A DNA stretch of 32,419 bases from CAVQCT01 sp964520865 (GTDB lineage Bacteria; Zixibacteria; MSB-5A5; GN15; FEB-12). The position numbers and the translations under genes are program-made. The stretch lies in NCBI GenBank assembly GCA_964520865.1, contig CAZFOY010000041.1:1-32419 (forward strand). Reading direction: 5' to 3'. Shown here one piece after another: positions 21,817 to 29,375 of the stretch. Position 1 is the stretch's first letter, and each line of letters starts with the position of its first letter. Below the pieces are notes generated by a model that saw only the letters and a program-made list of their open reading frames with translations, made no database searches and was not told the DNA's origin.

Positions 21817-22644
21817 TCAACGGAAAAGGGACCGCTTCTGAAGCAAAATGAGCAGAGGTAAGCCTATCAGATAACAGGAGATAAGTTCTCCGATGCCGAC
21901 CATCTGGACGGAAAACCAGTAACTGAATCCGAGCAGAGGTGCAAGGTATGCCGAGACGCCGAAGGCGTTCAGTATTACCGGAGGCAAAGGTGCGATCAGG
22001 ATGTTCGGATTGCGCCCCTTCAAGCGCACTTCCATCAGGTACATGTACGTTAGCAGCGCAGCCAGCATCAGACCGAGACCGCTCAGTTCGAACTCTAGTT
22101 CGACCCTGGTGCGCATCATGTACCACCCGACAATGAGCAAGAGCAGCGACAGCATCTTCATAGCAAAGCCGAGCGGCCGACCTTCGGCCGATTCAGTCGA
22201 TACCCGCACCGCAAATACCATAGCAATGAAAGCAAGAATCGTGAGAATGATTCCGGTCATGATCTTGAAATCGACTTCGAACTCGGTCAGCAGATAGATC
22301 GAACCGATCCACATGAAAATGAGCGGCAGCGAAGCAACGAGGGTGGTTTTCTGGTTGCTCGTCAGATGGGCGGCATATCGAGTGGCAATCGCCGCAACCA
22401 GGGTCAGAAGCGGACCGACCACGATATCCAGCCAGCCCATCCCTCCGAATATGTTGGCAAGTACACACCCCACATACAACCCCGGTATGGCAGCACGGGT
22501 GAAGAACGGAAGAACGGTCAGAGCTTCGGCGATCCTCACCTGGTAAACACCGAACGAAAAAGGTAGAAACGCGAGGCTGAGTACAACATAGAGCGCGGCG
22601 ATAAGGCCGGCGATGGAAATCTCTCTGATCCTCAGAGGTTGCAT
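21817..22644 (-). CDS. QueT-like transporter with a ~120-residue central insertion
   Basis: The N-terminal part (about 1-95) has the QueT signature: AALYVVLSLAFLPFSFGVYQVRIAEALTVLPFF, then AIPGLYVGCVLANIFGG and WLDIVVGPLLTLVAA. The end (about 218-270) continues it with PLPPVILNAFGVSAYL and MVGIGELISCYLIGLPL. QueT is an S-type component of ECF transporters thought to import queuosine precursors. Ordinary QueT is about 160-170 aa; this one is 275 because a block from about 97 to 217, with about four extra membrane helices, sits between the two conserved parts. No Shine-Dalgarno is visible at ATG 22644. It lies 35 bp after the WYL regulator gene. No preQ1-type riboswitch was seen. Confidence 0.8.
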   Translation of the reverse strand: MQPLRIREISIAGLIAALYVVLSLAFLPFSFGVYQVRIAEALTVLPFFTRAAIPGLYVGCVLANIFGGMGWLDIVVGPLLTLVAAIATRYAAHLTSNQKTTLVASLPLIFMWIGSIYLLTEFEVDFKIMTGIILTILAFIAMVFAVRVSTESAEGRPLGFAMKMLSLLLLIVGWYMMRTRVELEFELSGLGLMLAALLTYMYLMEVRLKGRNPNILIAPLPPVILNAFGVSAYLAPLLGFSYWFSVQMVGIGELISCYLIGLPLLILLQKRSLFR

Positions 22645-22679
22645 ACAGAGAAGGAACCGGGACTTGAGCGACCCGTCAA

Positions 22680-23633
22680 CTAATATTTGTACGCCTCACT
22701 GAAAAACGTCCCGATCCGACCGAGCCGCCGGCGAAGTTCCTCCGGGGCCAGTACCTCGGCTTCGTCGCCAAATCCAAGGATCCAGCGCTGTATTTCTTCG
22801 ATTCCCCGGGTGATGATCGAGTAACGGACCGTTCCGTCGGTCAGAATTTCGACAATCTCGTCCTGATGATGGGTGGTTCCGGAGATCACCTTAGCCGCAC
22901 TGCCGCGAAACCGCACGATCACCTCAACCGAATCGCCGCTGAACACACTCCAGCTCCCGGCAAAGTACGACTCCGGCCGAATCTGTTGATTCCGGGTGAA
23001 ATGTTCGGTGAGAAGATCCAACCCAAGGATACGGTTGATTCGAAAGGTTCGGAAATCTTCGCGGAGATGGCAGTAACCCACGAAATAGAACGCGCGACCA
23101 CGGAAGATTATGAAGTACGGATCGACCACCCGTTGGGTCGTTCCGGTACGAATCGACTGATAGGTCAGATCGATGCACAGCTCTTCGGAGATTGCTTTTT
23201 CGAGCAGGCTGTAGTACTGCTCTCCATCGTCAAGCTCGTCGGCCGCTGCAATCTCTATTCTCGTTGTGTCAGGCTGGATTTTTGTTTCCTGCCTTACTTT
23301 GTCCGGAAGACAACTCTCGATCTTCGCCCTGACCCCGTGATAAATCCCGCGGTACTTGTCGGTCTGAATAAGGGGTGAAGACTCTAAAGCGAGCTTGAGC
23401 AGATTGTACTCGTCGAGACTGAAATTGAGCGGAGGCAGGAAATTGTCGCTCGCGAGCTTGTAGCCGTTGTCATAGAAGATGGGAACGTTCATCTCCGACA
23501 AGGAGATGATATCACGATAGATCGACCGCTCCGTAACGCCGCACTCGTGGGCAAGACGCTCGGCGTTCATATTACGTCGGGTTCTCAGCAGGTTGAGGAT
23601 ATGGAGCATCCGGTCGTATTTGCTCATGCCCAT
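22680..23633 (-). CDS. WYL-domain transcriptional regulator (YafY/DeoR-HTH type)
   Basis: The 317-aa protein has an N-terminal winged HTH (YDRMLHILNLLRTRRNMNAERLAHECGVTERSIYRDIISL, residues about 5-45), a linker, and a WYL domain at about 150-230 with GRAFYFVGYCHLREDFRTFRINRI, then a WCX-type C-terminal domain. Such regulators sense ligands or nucleic acid through the WYL domain. ATG 23633 has AAGGAG upstream. It is divergent from the export operon at 23866, so the dyads at 23759-23803 are plausible binding sites for it. The QueT-like gene follows in the same direction. Confidence 0.92.
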   Translation of the reverse strand: MGMSKYDRMLHILNLLRTRRNMNAERLAHECGVTERSIYRDIISLSEMNVPIFYDNGYKLASDNFLPPLNFSLDEYNLLKLALESSPLIQTDKYRGIYHGVRAKIESCLPDKVRQETKIQPDTTRIEIAAADELDDGEQYYSLLEKAISEELCIDLTYQSIRTGTTQRVVDPYFIIFRGRAFYFVGYCHLREDFRTFRINRILGLDLLTEHFTRNQQIRPESYFAGSWSVFSGDSVEVIVRFRGSAAKVISGTTHHQDEIVEILTDGTVRYSIITRGIEEIQRWILGFGDEAEVLAPEELRRRLGRIGTFFSEAYKY

Positions 23634-23758
23634 GGCAAACTGTCTCCTTGACCGTTAATATACGCATTTTCAATCGGTGGTAAAGACATTATGGGATTGT
23701 CCCCATATATCGACCCATCCCTCTTACAATATCCCCCTGATCGACCTCGGCGCGCGAA

Positions 23759-23803
23759 AGGTAACACGCTAATACTCAGCATGTTACCTGACTTTTGCTG
23801 AGT
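23759..23803. promoter_or_regulatory. Two interleaved perfect 8-bp dyads (A-B-A'-B')
   Basis: AGGTAACA (23759-23766) pairs with TGTTACCT (23782-23789). ACTCAGCA (23774-23781) pairs with TGCTGAGT (23796-23803). The arms alternate, the inner arms touch with no gap, and the spacers are 7 and 6 nt. As DNA these are two overlapping operator-like sites directly upstream of the sigma-54-type promoter. If transcribed from further upstream, they would be an ideal H-type pseudoknot with two 8-bp stems. Confidence 0.6.
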
Positions 23804-23818
23804 GGCACTCCCTTTGCA
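23803..23818 (+). promoter_or_regulatory. Sigma-54 (-24/-12) promoter of the export operon
   Basis: TGGCACTCCCTTTGCA matches the RpoN consensus TGGCACG-N4-TTGCA at 11 of 12 defined positions, with exactly 10 bases between the invariant GG and GC. The predicted start is near 23829, 37 nt before the ATG at 23866. Transcription would need a bacterial enhancer-binding protein; none is encoded in the window. Confidence 0.65.
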
Positions 23819-23865
23819 AAACAAGATCGCGAGGCAATAGAAACAGTCAAAAACAGAGGTTGAGT

Positions 23866-25938
23866 ATGGCTAACAAACGTAACCGACGCAAACGGAACGA
23901 GCCGGTAAATTTCTGGCACTCCTTTGTGTTCAAGTTCAGCTCCCGCATCTTGCTGGGTCTGGTCGTGGTCGTCGTCTTCCTGACGATCACCCAGTGCACG
24001 GTGAAGAAGCCGGAAGCTCCTACCTGGAACACTACCTTGATCGTACCGGTAATAAACCGCACCTACGGCATGCAGGAGCTTATCGATAAGGTCGATCAAA
24101 GCGAAATATTCGTCGATTCGACCGGCGACGTAGCATTCTCGATCGACCGCGATCTGGATACCGTACGTCTGGCGCAGTCGGATTTATCTACATCGGATCT
24201 TTCATACAACTTCTCACAAACCCTCGGCAAAGTGAACATTCAGCCACCGAGTGTACCTCCGTCCACCATCAGTCTCGGTCTTCTTACAGCCGGTCTGGCG
24301 ACCGATGTAGGCGGAGGGATGGTCCTGGTACCTCCGGATACATCGTTCACCGCCAACAACGATGTCGTCCTGAACTCGTTCAGCTGGGCCGAAGTCGATT
24401 CCGGTTCGGTCAAAATCACGGTATCCAACCATCTCGGGTTCGACATCAATCAGGCGACCGTTCGGCTCATCAACACGGAAAACGTCTCGAGTCCCGACAC
24501 GATCGCAATGCAGTCATTTGCGAATCCGATTCTGAACAACACGACCGAGTTCGTGACCCTCCCCCTGAACAGCCAACGAGTTTCCAGCAATTTGCGCGTA
24601 TCGGTGTATTGTCACACCAACAATGGCGGAGTCGTCGATCCCAACGGCAAAAGTATCGAAACTGACGTTGACTTCCCCGGCGGCGTGGTTGTCACTTCCG
24701 CAGACGCGGAAATCCCCGGGCTGGAAGACATATTATTTTCACAGGATATCGGACTGAATCTGGATTCAGGCGAACGGATAGACAGTGCTTCGCTGGCAAG
24801 CGGCCAGATCTCTCTGGATGTAACCAACAACACGCCCCTGGACGCCACCATACAGATTACGATTCCAAGTCTGAGGAACGGCGGAACCCAGTATAGCACC
24901 TCACGCAACGTTCCTGCAAACCAGACTATCAGCGTCAGTGACAACGTGTCGGGATACACGATGGTCCCGTCCTCGGATTCGGTGCACATCAGCGCGGTGG
25001 CATCGGTCCCCGGCTCCGGCGGCTCGTTCGTTACGGTCGACCAGGCGGACGACTTTGCCGTCGACGCCAATATATCCGGCCTCACGTTTGCCTCGGTCTC
25101 CGGCGTGTTCGATAGCACCTCGGCCAACTTCGATGGCATCTCTGAGGCCCTTGATGTACCTGACGGATTCGATAATGTCGGTCTGGTGCAGGCAATGCTT
25201 ACGCTCGAAGTCGACAACGGCGTGGACCTCCCGGGTGTCCTGGATATAACGATCAATGGAAGCAACGGCAAACAAATCAACCTCAGCGGGAATATAGCTC
25301 CCCGCGGCACCCAGGTCACAAGTCTGTCGACGATTACCAACAGCCAGGTTGCTGATTTCCTCAGCCCGTTACCCGATTCTATCGATGTCAGCGGGTCCAT
25401 TCAGTTCGGCAACGGCGTCTATGTCAGTACCGTAACCAGTTCGGATTTCGTAGCTGCGAAAGTAAGCATCTATGCACCGCTGGAAGTGAAAGTTGACAAC
25501 GCCGAAGTAACGGATCTCAAAATCGAGAAGTCGAGTATCGATCAGGATAACATTGATGCGATCACGGATCACTTCGTAGAGGGACGTTTCGTCTACACGA
25601 TAACAAACCACCTCCCGCTCGGCTTGACCGCGGTCGTGATGCTTGACAATGACTCACTCGCGCTCTATTCGACTCCGACGTTGACACTCGACACCCTGCG
25701 TGCCGACCCCGCACCCGTCTCACTTGCTACCGGTATTGCGAACGCCGAGACGATCAGCACCGGCGAGATCTTCCTGGATAGTGTCGATGTCCAGATTCTC
25801 AAGCACGATTCTTTATTCATCCGTCCCGTCATCTTCCTCACCGGATCGGATACGTCCGGCGTGAAGCTTACCGGCGACGACTATATAACCATCAACGGAC
25901 GCATCGAAGTTGAGTACCGCTTCGACGGGAAATTCTAA
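23866..25938 (+). CDS. Large exported putative lipoprotein, unknown function
   Basis: The protein is 690 aa from ATG 23866 (AGAGG 6 nt upstream). It begins with an unusually long basic stretch of about 27 residues, a hydrophobic core (ILLGLVVVVVFLTITQC) and a possible lipobox cysteine at residue 44. The mature part starts EAPTWNTTLIVPVINRTYGM, a style I associate with lipoproteins of FCB-group bacteria. The rest is a long series of beta-rich segments heavy in Asp, Ser, Thr and Asn, suggesting repeated Ig- or adhesin-like domains, but no named domain is recognised. It is 12 bp upstream of the outer-membrane protein gene, so it is probably surface or periplasmic and co-produced with it. Confidence 0.75.
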   Translation: MANKRNRRKRNEPVNFWHSFVFKFSSRILLGLVVVVVFLTITQCTVKKPEAPTWNTTLIVPVINRTYGMQELIDKVDQSEIFVDSTGDVAFSIDRDLDTVRLAQSDLSTSDLSYNFSQTLGKVNIQPPSVPPSTISLGLLTAGLATDVGGGMVLVPPDTSFTANNDVVLNSFSWAEVDSGSVKITVSNHLGFDINQATVRLINTENVSSPDTIAMQSFANPILNNTTEFVTLPLNSQRVSSNLRVSVYCHTNNGGVVDPNGKSIETDVDFPGGVVVTSADAEIPGLEDILFSQDIGLNLDSGERIDSASLASGQISLDVTNNTPLDATIQITIPSLRNGGTQYSTSRNVPANQTISVSDNVSGYTMVPSSDSVHISAVASVPGSGGSFVTVDQADDFAVDANISGLTFASVSGVFDSTSANFDGISEALDVPDGFDNVGLVQAMLTLEVDNGVDLPGVLDITINGSNGKQINLSGNIAPRGTQVTSLSTITNSQVADFLSPLPDSIDVSGSIQFGNGVYVSTVTSSDFVAAKVSIYAPLEVKVDNAEVTDLKIEKSSIDQDNIDAITDHFVEGRFVYTITNHLPLGLTAVVMLDNDSLALYSTPTLTLDTLRADPAPVSLATGIANAETISTGEIFLDSVDVQILKHDSLFIRPVIFLTGSDTSGVKLTGDDYITINGRIEVEYRFDGKF

Positions 25939-25950
25939 AGGGAGGCGGCC

Positions 25951-27201
25951 ATGAACAAGAACTTACGTACCCTCGGAATACTCGCGCTCGGCGCGGTCCT
26001 GTCCGTCTCCTCTGTATTCGGACAGGGGATGTCCTCGGCCCGCACGGTCGCCCTCGGAGCGGCAGGAACGGCCCTGGCGACAGGTATCGATGCTTATCGC
26101 TACAACCCGGCGAACCTCGGTATCGCCTCATTCCGCCAGAGTGGAATCGAGCTCGTCGGCGTCGGCGCCAACGTAACCAACAACGCTTTCACTCTTTCGG
26201 ATTACAACAAGTACTCCGGCGCCTTTCTCACCAGCGATGACAAGGCTGACATTCTCAATAAGGTTCCGAAGGAAGGGCTGAAATTCACCGCCGAAGCTGA
26301 TGCTACGGCGATGGCAATCGCAATGGGACCGACTGTCCTGGCCGTCTCCGGTGTGGGAGCGGCCAACGTTAATCTGAATCGCGATCTCCTTGAACTTGCC
26401 CTGAACGGCAACACGTTCGCAGACACGATCAATGTGACCGGTTCATATTCGGAGGCGATTGGCTACGGCGCCGCCTCGCTGTCGTACGGTTTCCCGATCT
26501 ATTCGGCAGGAAGCAGACAGCTGGCGGTTGGCGCAACGGCCAAGTACATCTACGGTCTTGGTATCGAAGAAGTGACCGAGATGGAAGGACTCGCGGCTAC
26601 CTATGCTACCGGATTCCAGGGTGAAGGACATATGGTAGCTCGTACCGCTACCGGCGGTAGCGGCTACGGAGTTGACCTCGGCGCTACTTTGAAACTCAAT
26701 AACGACTATGTCGTCGGCGGGCGAATCAAGAACTTCGTCAGTTCGATTACCTGGAACAAACAGACCGAAGAGCACGGCTACATCTTCAGTTTCGATACCA
26801 TGACGGTGGACAATATGAGTGGCGACTACGTAGTGTCGGACGACTACACCAAATCGATCCCGAATTTCAGTACGAACCTCCCCTCGACGCTCAATCTGGG
26901 GCTGGCCAACATTTCCGGACGGCTTCTCTGGGCGGTCGATTGGGAGCAGGGATTCAGAACCGCACCCGGGTCTTCCTCGAAACCGCGTCTTTCCTGCGGA
27001 GTTGAATATGGCCTTCTCGGCGTCATGCCACTTAGAGCCGGTTATTCGACCGGCGGGAATCGTAATTCCGCCTTCTCATTCGGTTCCGGATTCCACCTGC
27101 CGGTCTTCTTTATCGACTATGCTGTCGTGACCGGGAGCAGTCTGTCAGGTTACTCCTCAAAAGGAGTCAACTTCGCCTTAACCACCGGGCTTCACTTTTA
27201 G
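25951..27201 (+). CDS. Outer-membrane beta-barrel protein, FadL/PorV-like
   Basis: The 416-aa protein has a signal peptide (LGILALGAVLSVSSVFGQ, cleaved at about residue 25), then SSARTVALGAAGTALATGIDAYRYNPANLG. This matches the N-terminal hatch of FadL/PorV-type barrels ('ALGGAGTAxADGxDAxxxNPAxL'). Many alternating beta-strands follow, and the protein ends with an aromatic residue (TTGLHF), the usual C-terminal strand signal for Bam assembly. PorV of the type IX secretion system belongs to this superfamily and carries substrates to the surface. A similar partner role is possible here, because the next gene encodes a protease with a sorting-type tail, but this is inference. GGGAGG precedes the ATG. 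Confidence 0.78.
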   Translation: MNKNLRTLGILALGAVLSVSSVFGQGMSSARTVALGAAGTALATGIDAYRYNPANLGIASFRQSGIELVGVGANVTNNAFTLSDYNKYSGAFLTSDDKADILNKVPKEGLKFTAEADATAMAIAMGPTVLAVSGVGAANVNLNRDLLELALNGNTFADTINVTGSYSEAIGYGAASLSYGFPIYSAGSRQLAVGATAKYIYGLGIEEVTEMEGLAATYATGFQGEGHMVARTATGGSGYGVDLGATLKLNNDYVVGGRIKNFVSSITWNKQTEEHGYIFSFDTMTVDNMSGDYVVSDDYTKSIPNFSTNLPSTLNLGLANISGRLLWAVDWEQGFRTAPGSSSKPRLSCGVEYGLLGVMPLRAGYSTGGNRNSAFSFGSGFHLPVFFIDYAVVTGSSLSGYSSKGVNFALTTGLHF

Positions 27202-27216
27202 GACGAGGATAGCACA

Positions 27217-28959
27217 ATGAGGAATATCAGGATAATCCAGAATTTTCGGTTGGGAGCAGTTCTCGCGGTCCTGACTACAGTCGTGATGGCAGCCAGCCTG
27301 CTCGCTGTTCCGCCGAGTCCGAGCCTTCTCGAACAAGTCTCGCACGGGACGAAGGTTCTCCCTTACTTTCCGACGCATCTTGACCAGATGCACGCCAAAG
27401 GGATCTGTACCGGCAAGAACGTTCTTGAGCGTGCGTTTCTTGCGGCCAAAGGATCGGCTGTTCGTTCGCCCAAGGCGGTAGGTAACTTCTATGCGCTGGC
27501 GCTCATGGTACAATTTTCCGACAATCCAGCCGCCACGCCAGCTGCATATTTTGATTCACTGCTCTTCGACAGCATTGGAATCACCGTCAACGACTATTAT
27601 AAGACGATCTCTTACGGACAGCTCGACATGGTCACTTTGAACCTCCCCTCTTCGCAGGGATGGACAACCGCTCCGCAGACATATGCCTACTACGTCAATA
27701 ATCAGAACGGCACCGGGTCCTACCCTCACAATTCGCAGAAGCTGGTCGAGGACCTGGTCAACCTGGCTGACCCGAGTATTGACTTCTCCAAGTATGACAA
27801 TGACAGCAACGGTTTCGTCGATGTTCTGATCGTCATCCACGCCGGTCAGGGCGCCGAGAAAACGGGCGACAGCACGCAGATCTGGTCGCACAAATGGGCA
27901 ATCAGCCCGAAACTGACCAACGATGGCGTCTATGTTTCCAGCTATACGATCCAGCCCGAGTACCTCACCATCCCCGGTGATATGACCATCGGCGTATTCG
28001 CGCATGAACTCGGACACGCTTTCGGTCTTCCCGATCTCTATGACACCGACTACGGCTCAGGGGGTATCGGCAAATGGGGAATCATGGCTTACGGATCATG
28101 GCTCGGCCCCGGCGGCCAAGGCGGTCGACCCGCCGAACCATGCGCGTGGAGTCGCATTCAACTCGGCTTTGCGACCGCAACGAATGTAACATCGAATGTC
28201 GACTCACAGGCTATTCCTGACGTCAAGTCGAGCGGAGAGATCTTCCGCCTGTGGACTTCGGGAGCAGCTGGCAATGAATATTTCCTCGTAGAAAACCGCG
28301 AAAAGACCGGCTATGATTCCTACCTTCCGGGTCAGGGTCTGCTCATCTGGCATATCGACGACTCGAAAAACGGTAACGATGCCGAGTGGTATCCGGGTTT
28401 GCCGACGACGAGTCACTATCAGGTTGCCCTTGAACAGGCCGACGGATTGTATGATCTGGAGCACTATAGCGACCTTGGTGACGGCGGAGACATATGGCCG
28501 GGCACGACATCGGCAGATACCTTCAACGCCGTAACCACCCCGAATTCCAATTCCTATACATCAGGCGGATCATACGTAGCGGTGGAGAATATTTCATCTG
28601 CTGCCTCCACGATGTACGCTGATCTGAAAGTGGCCTTCGTATCGGGAACGGAAGACAACAACCAGAACACAGTCCTACCGACGTCGATAGATCTTCATCA
28701 GAACTACCCGAACCCGTTCAATCCGACCACGAACATCTCGTTCAGCAGTACCGTAGGCGGCCGGGCTGTCATGGATGTGTACAATATTGCCGGATCACGA
28801 GTGCGGACGCTACTTGACGGTCAGGTGTCATCGGGTACCATGACCGTCGTATGGGATGGAAAGAATGACGCCGGCACCGAAGTAGCCAGCGGCGTCTACC
28901 TCTACAAGCTTTCGCTCGGAGGCAAAGAACAGGTCAAGAAAATGATTCTGGTCCGTTAG
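27217..28959 (+). CDS. Secreted M6-family metalloprotease with C-terminal sorting/FlgD-Ig-like domain
   Basis: The 580-aa protein has a signal peptide (about 1-30) and a propeptide-like stretch, then an M6 (immune-inhibitor-A-like) catalytic domain. The zinc site is His263-Glu264-Leu-Gly-His267-x5-Asp273 (HELGHAFGLPD), with GKWGIMAYGSW as the Met-turn. Further on are the conserved EYFLVENREKTGYDSYLPGQGLLIWHID segment and a domain ending near residue 490. The last 85 residues are the NYPNPFNPTT...FSS...VYNIAGSRV...VWDGKNDAG...ASGVYLYKL module, the FlgD-Ig/type-A sorting style used for type IX-type export in FCB bacteria. It closes the three-gene operon and is followed by a strong terminator. 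Confidence 0.93.
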   Translation: MRNIRIIQNFRLGAVLAVLTTVVMAASLLAVPPSPSLLEQVSHGTKVLPYFPTHLDQMHAKGICTGKNVLERAFLAAKGSAVRSPKAVGNFYALALMVQFSDNPAATPAAYFDSLLFDSIGITVNDYYKTISYGQLDMVTLNLPSSQGWTTAPQTYAYYVNNQNGTGSYPHNSQKLVEDLVNLADPSIDFSKYDNDSNGFVDVLIVIHAGQGAEKTGDSTQIWSHKWAISPKLTNDGVYVSSYTIQPEYLTIPGDMTIGVFAHELGHAFGLPDLYDTDYGSGGIGKWGIMAYGSWLGPGGQGGRPAEPCAWSRIQLGFATATNVTSNVDSQAIPDVKSSGEIFRLWTSGAAGNEYFLVENREKTGYDSYLPGQGLLIWHIDDSKNGNDAEWYPGLPTTSHYQVALEQADGLYDLEHYSDLGDGGDIWPGTTSADTFNAVTTPNSNSYTSGGSYVAVENISSAASTMYADLKVAFVSGTEDNNQNTVLPTSIDLHQNYPNPFNPTTNISFSSTVGGRAVMDVYNIAGSRVRTLLDGQVSSGTMTVVWDGKNDAGTEVASGVYLYKLSLGGKEQVKKMILVR

Positions 28960-29016
28960 CGACAGCCATACCTCAACCCTGCGCGGGGAGACTCCTCTCC
29001 TCGCGGCGACTCAACG

Positions 29017-29046
29017 ACCCGGACAGATCCCTGTCCGGGTTTTTTA
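29017..29046 (+). terminator. Rho-independent terminator of the export operon
   Basis: A perfect 10-bp stem ACCCGGACAG / CTGTCCGGGT with loop ATCC is followed by six T. A second GC-rich hairpin (28982-29005, one G-U pair) precedes it. The T-run overlaps the stop codon of the convergent zinc-ribbon gene. Confidence 0.92.
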
Positions 29047-29256
29047 GTCGGGATAGCTGTAATCTTCCTGCTGAGGCGCGCCGAGATGGCGGTGTTCCCT
29101 TTGTTGCTTCTTGTACTTAGTGTGGCAAGTCTTGCAACGCTTGGGATCCTCGGTGTATCCTCGTTCTGCGAAGTACTCCTGGGCCTGAACAGTGAAAACA
29201 AACTCCTCGTTACACTCGCTACAGATTAAGAACTTCGGTCTAAAACCGTCAGTCAT
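29044..29256 (-). CDS. Small zinc-ribbon domain protein (zf-trcl type)
   Basis: The 70-aa protein has the probable-zinc-ribbon layout: Cys12-x2-Cys15 in LICSECNEEFVFTVQAQEYF, then Cys41-x2-Cys44 in PKRCKTCHTKYK, and a charged tail. These proteins probably bind one zinc and have no known function. ATG 29256 has AGAGGGGG ahead of it; the frame extends 15 codons further upstream without a better start. It is convergent with the protease operon. Confidence 0.88.
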   Translation of the reverse strand: MTDGFRPKFLICSECNEEFVFTVQAQEYFAERGYTEDPKRCKTCHTKYKKQQREHRHLGAPQQEDYSYPD

Positions 29257-29327
29257 TAATCCCCCTCTCTTTCGGAATGTCCAACCTCCATGTTGTGACA
29301 TTTCGGTAGTTGCTCTTATACCTTCGA

Positions 29328-29356
29328 TTGATATTAGGCAACTACAGTTGAGTCAA
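29328..29356 (-). promoter_or_regulatory. Sigma-70-like promoter of the zinc-ribbon gene
   Basis: On the minus strand TTGACT (29356-29351) is followed by a 17-bp spacer and TATCAA (29333-29328), with a predicted start near 29321 and a leader of about 65 nt. The 13-bp palindrome AGTTGAGTCAACT (29346-29358) covers the -35 box and may be an operator. Confidence 0.5.
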
Positions 29357-29375
29357 CTAAAAACTGGTTTTTCTC

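Noticed and set aside
23914..23935. Second -24/-12-like element (TGGCACTCCTTTGTG) inside the 690-aa gene
   Set aside because: The invariant GC at -12 is GT, and it lies inside coding sequence; chance similarity.
24612..25400. 262-codon minus-strand frame within the 690-aa gene
   Set aside because: It is an antisense shadow of an exported protein with a consistent signal, operon context and codon use.
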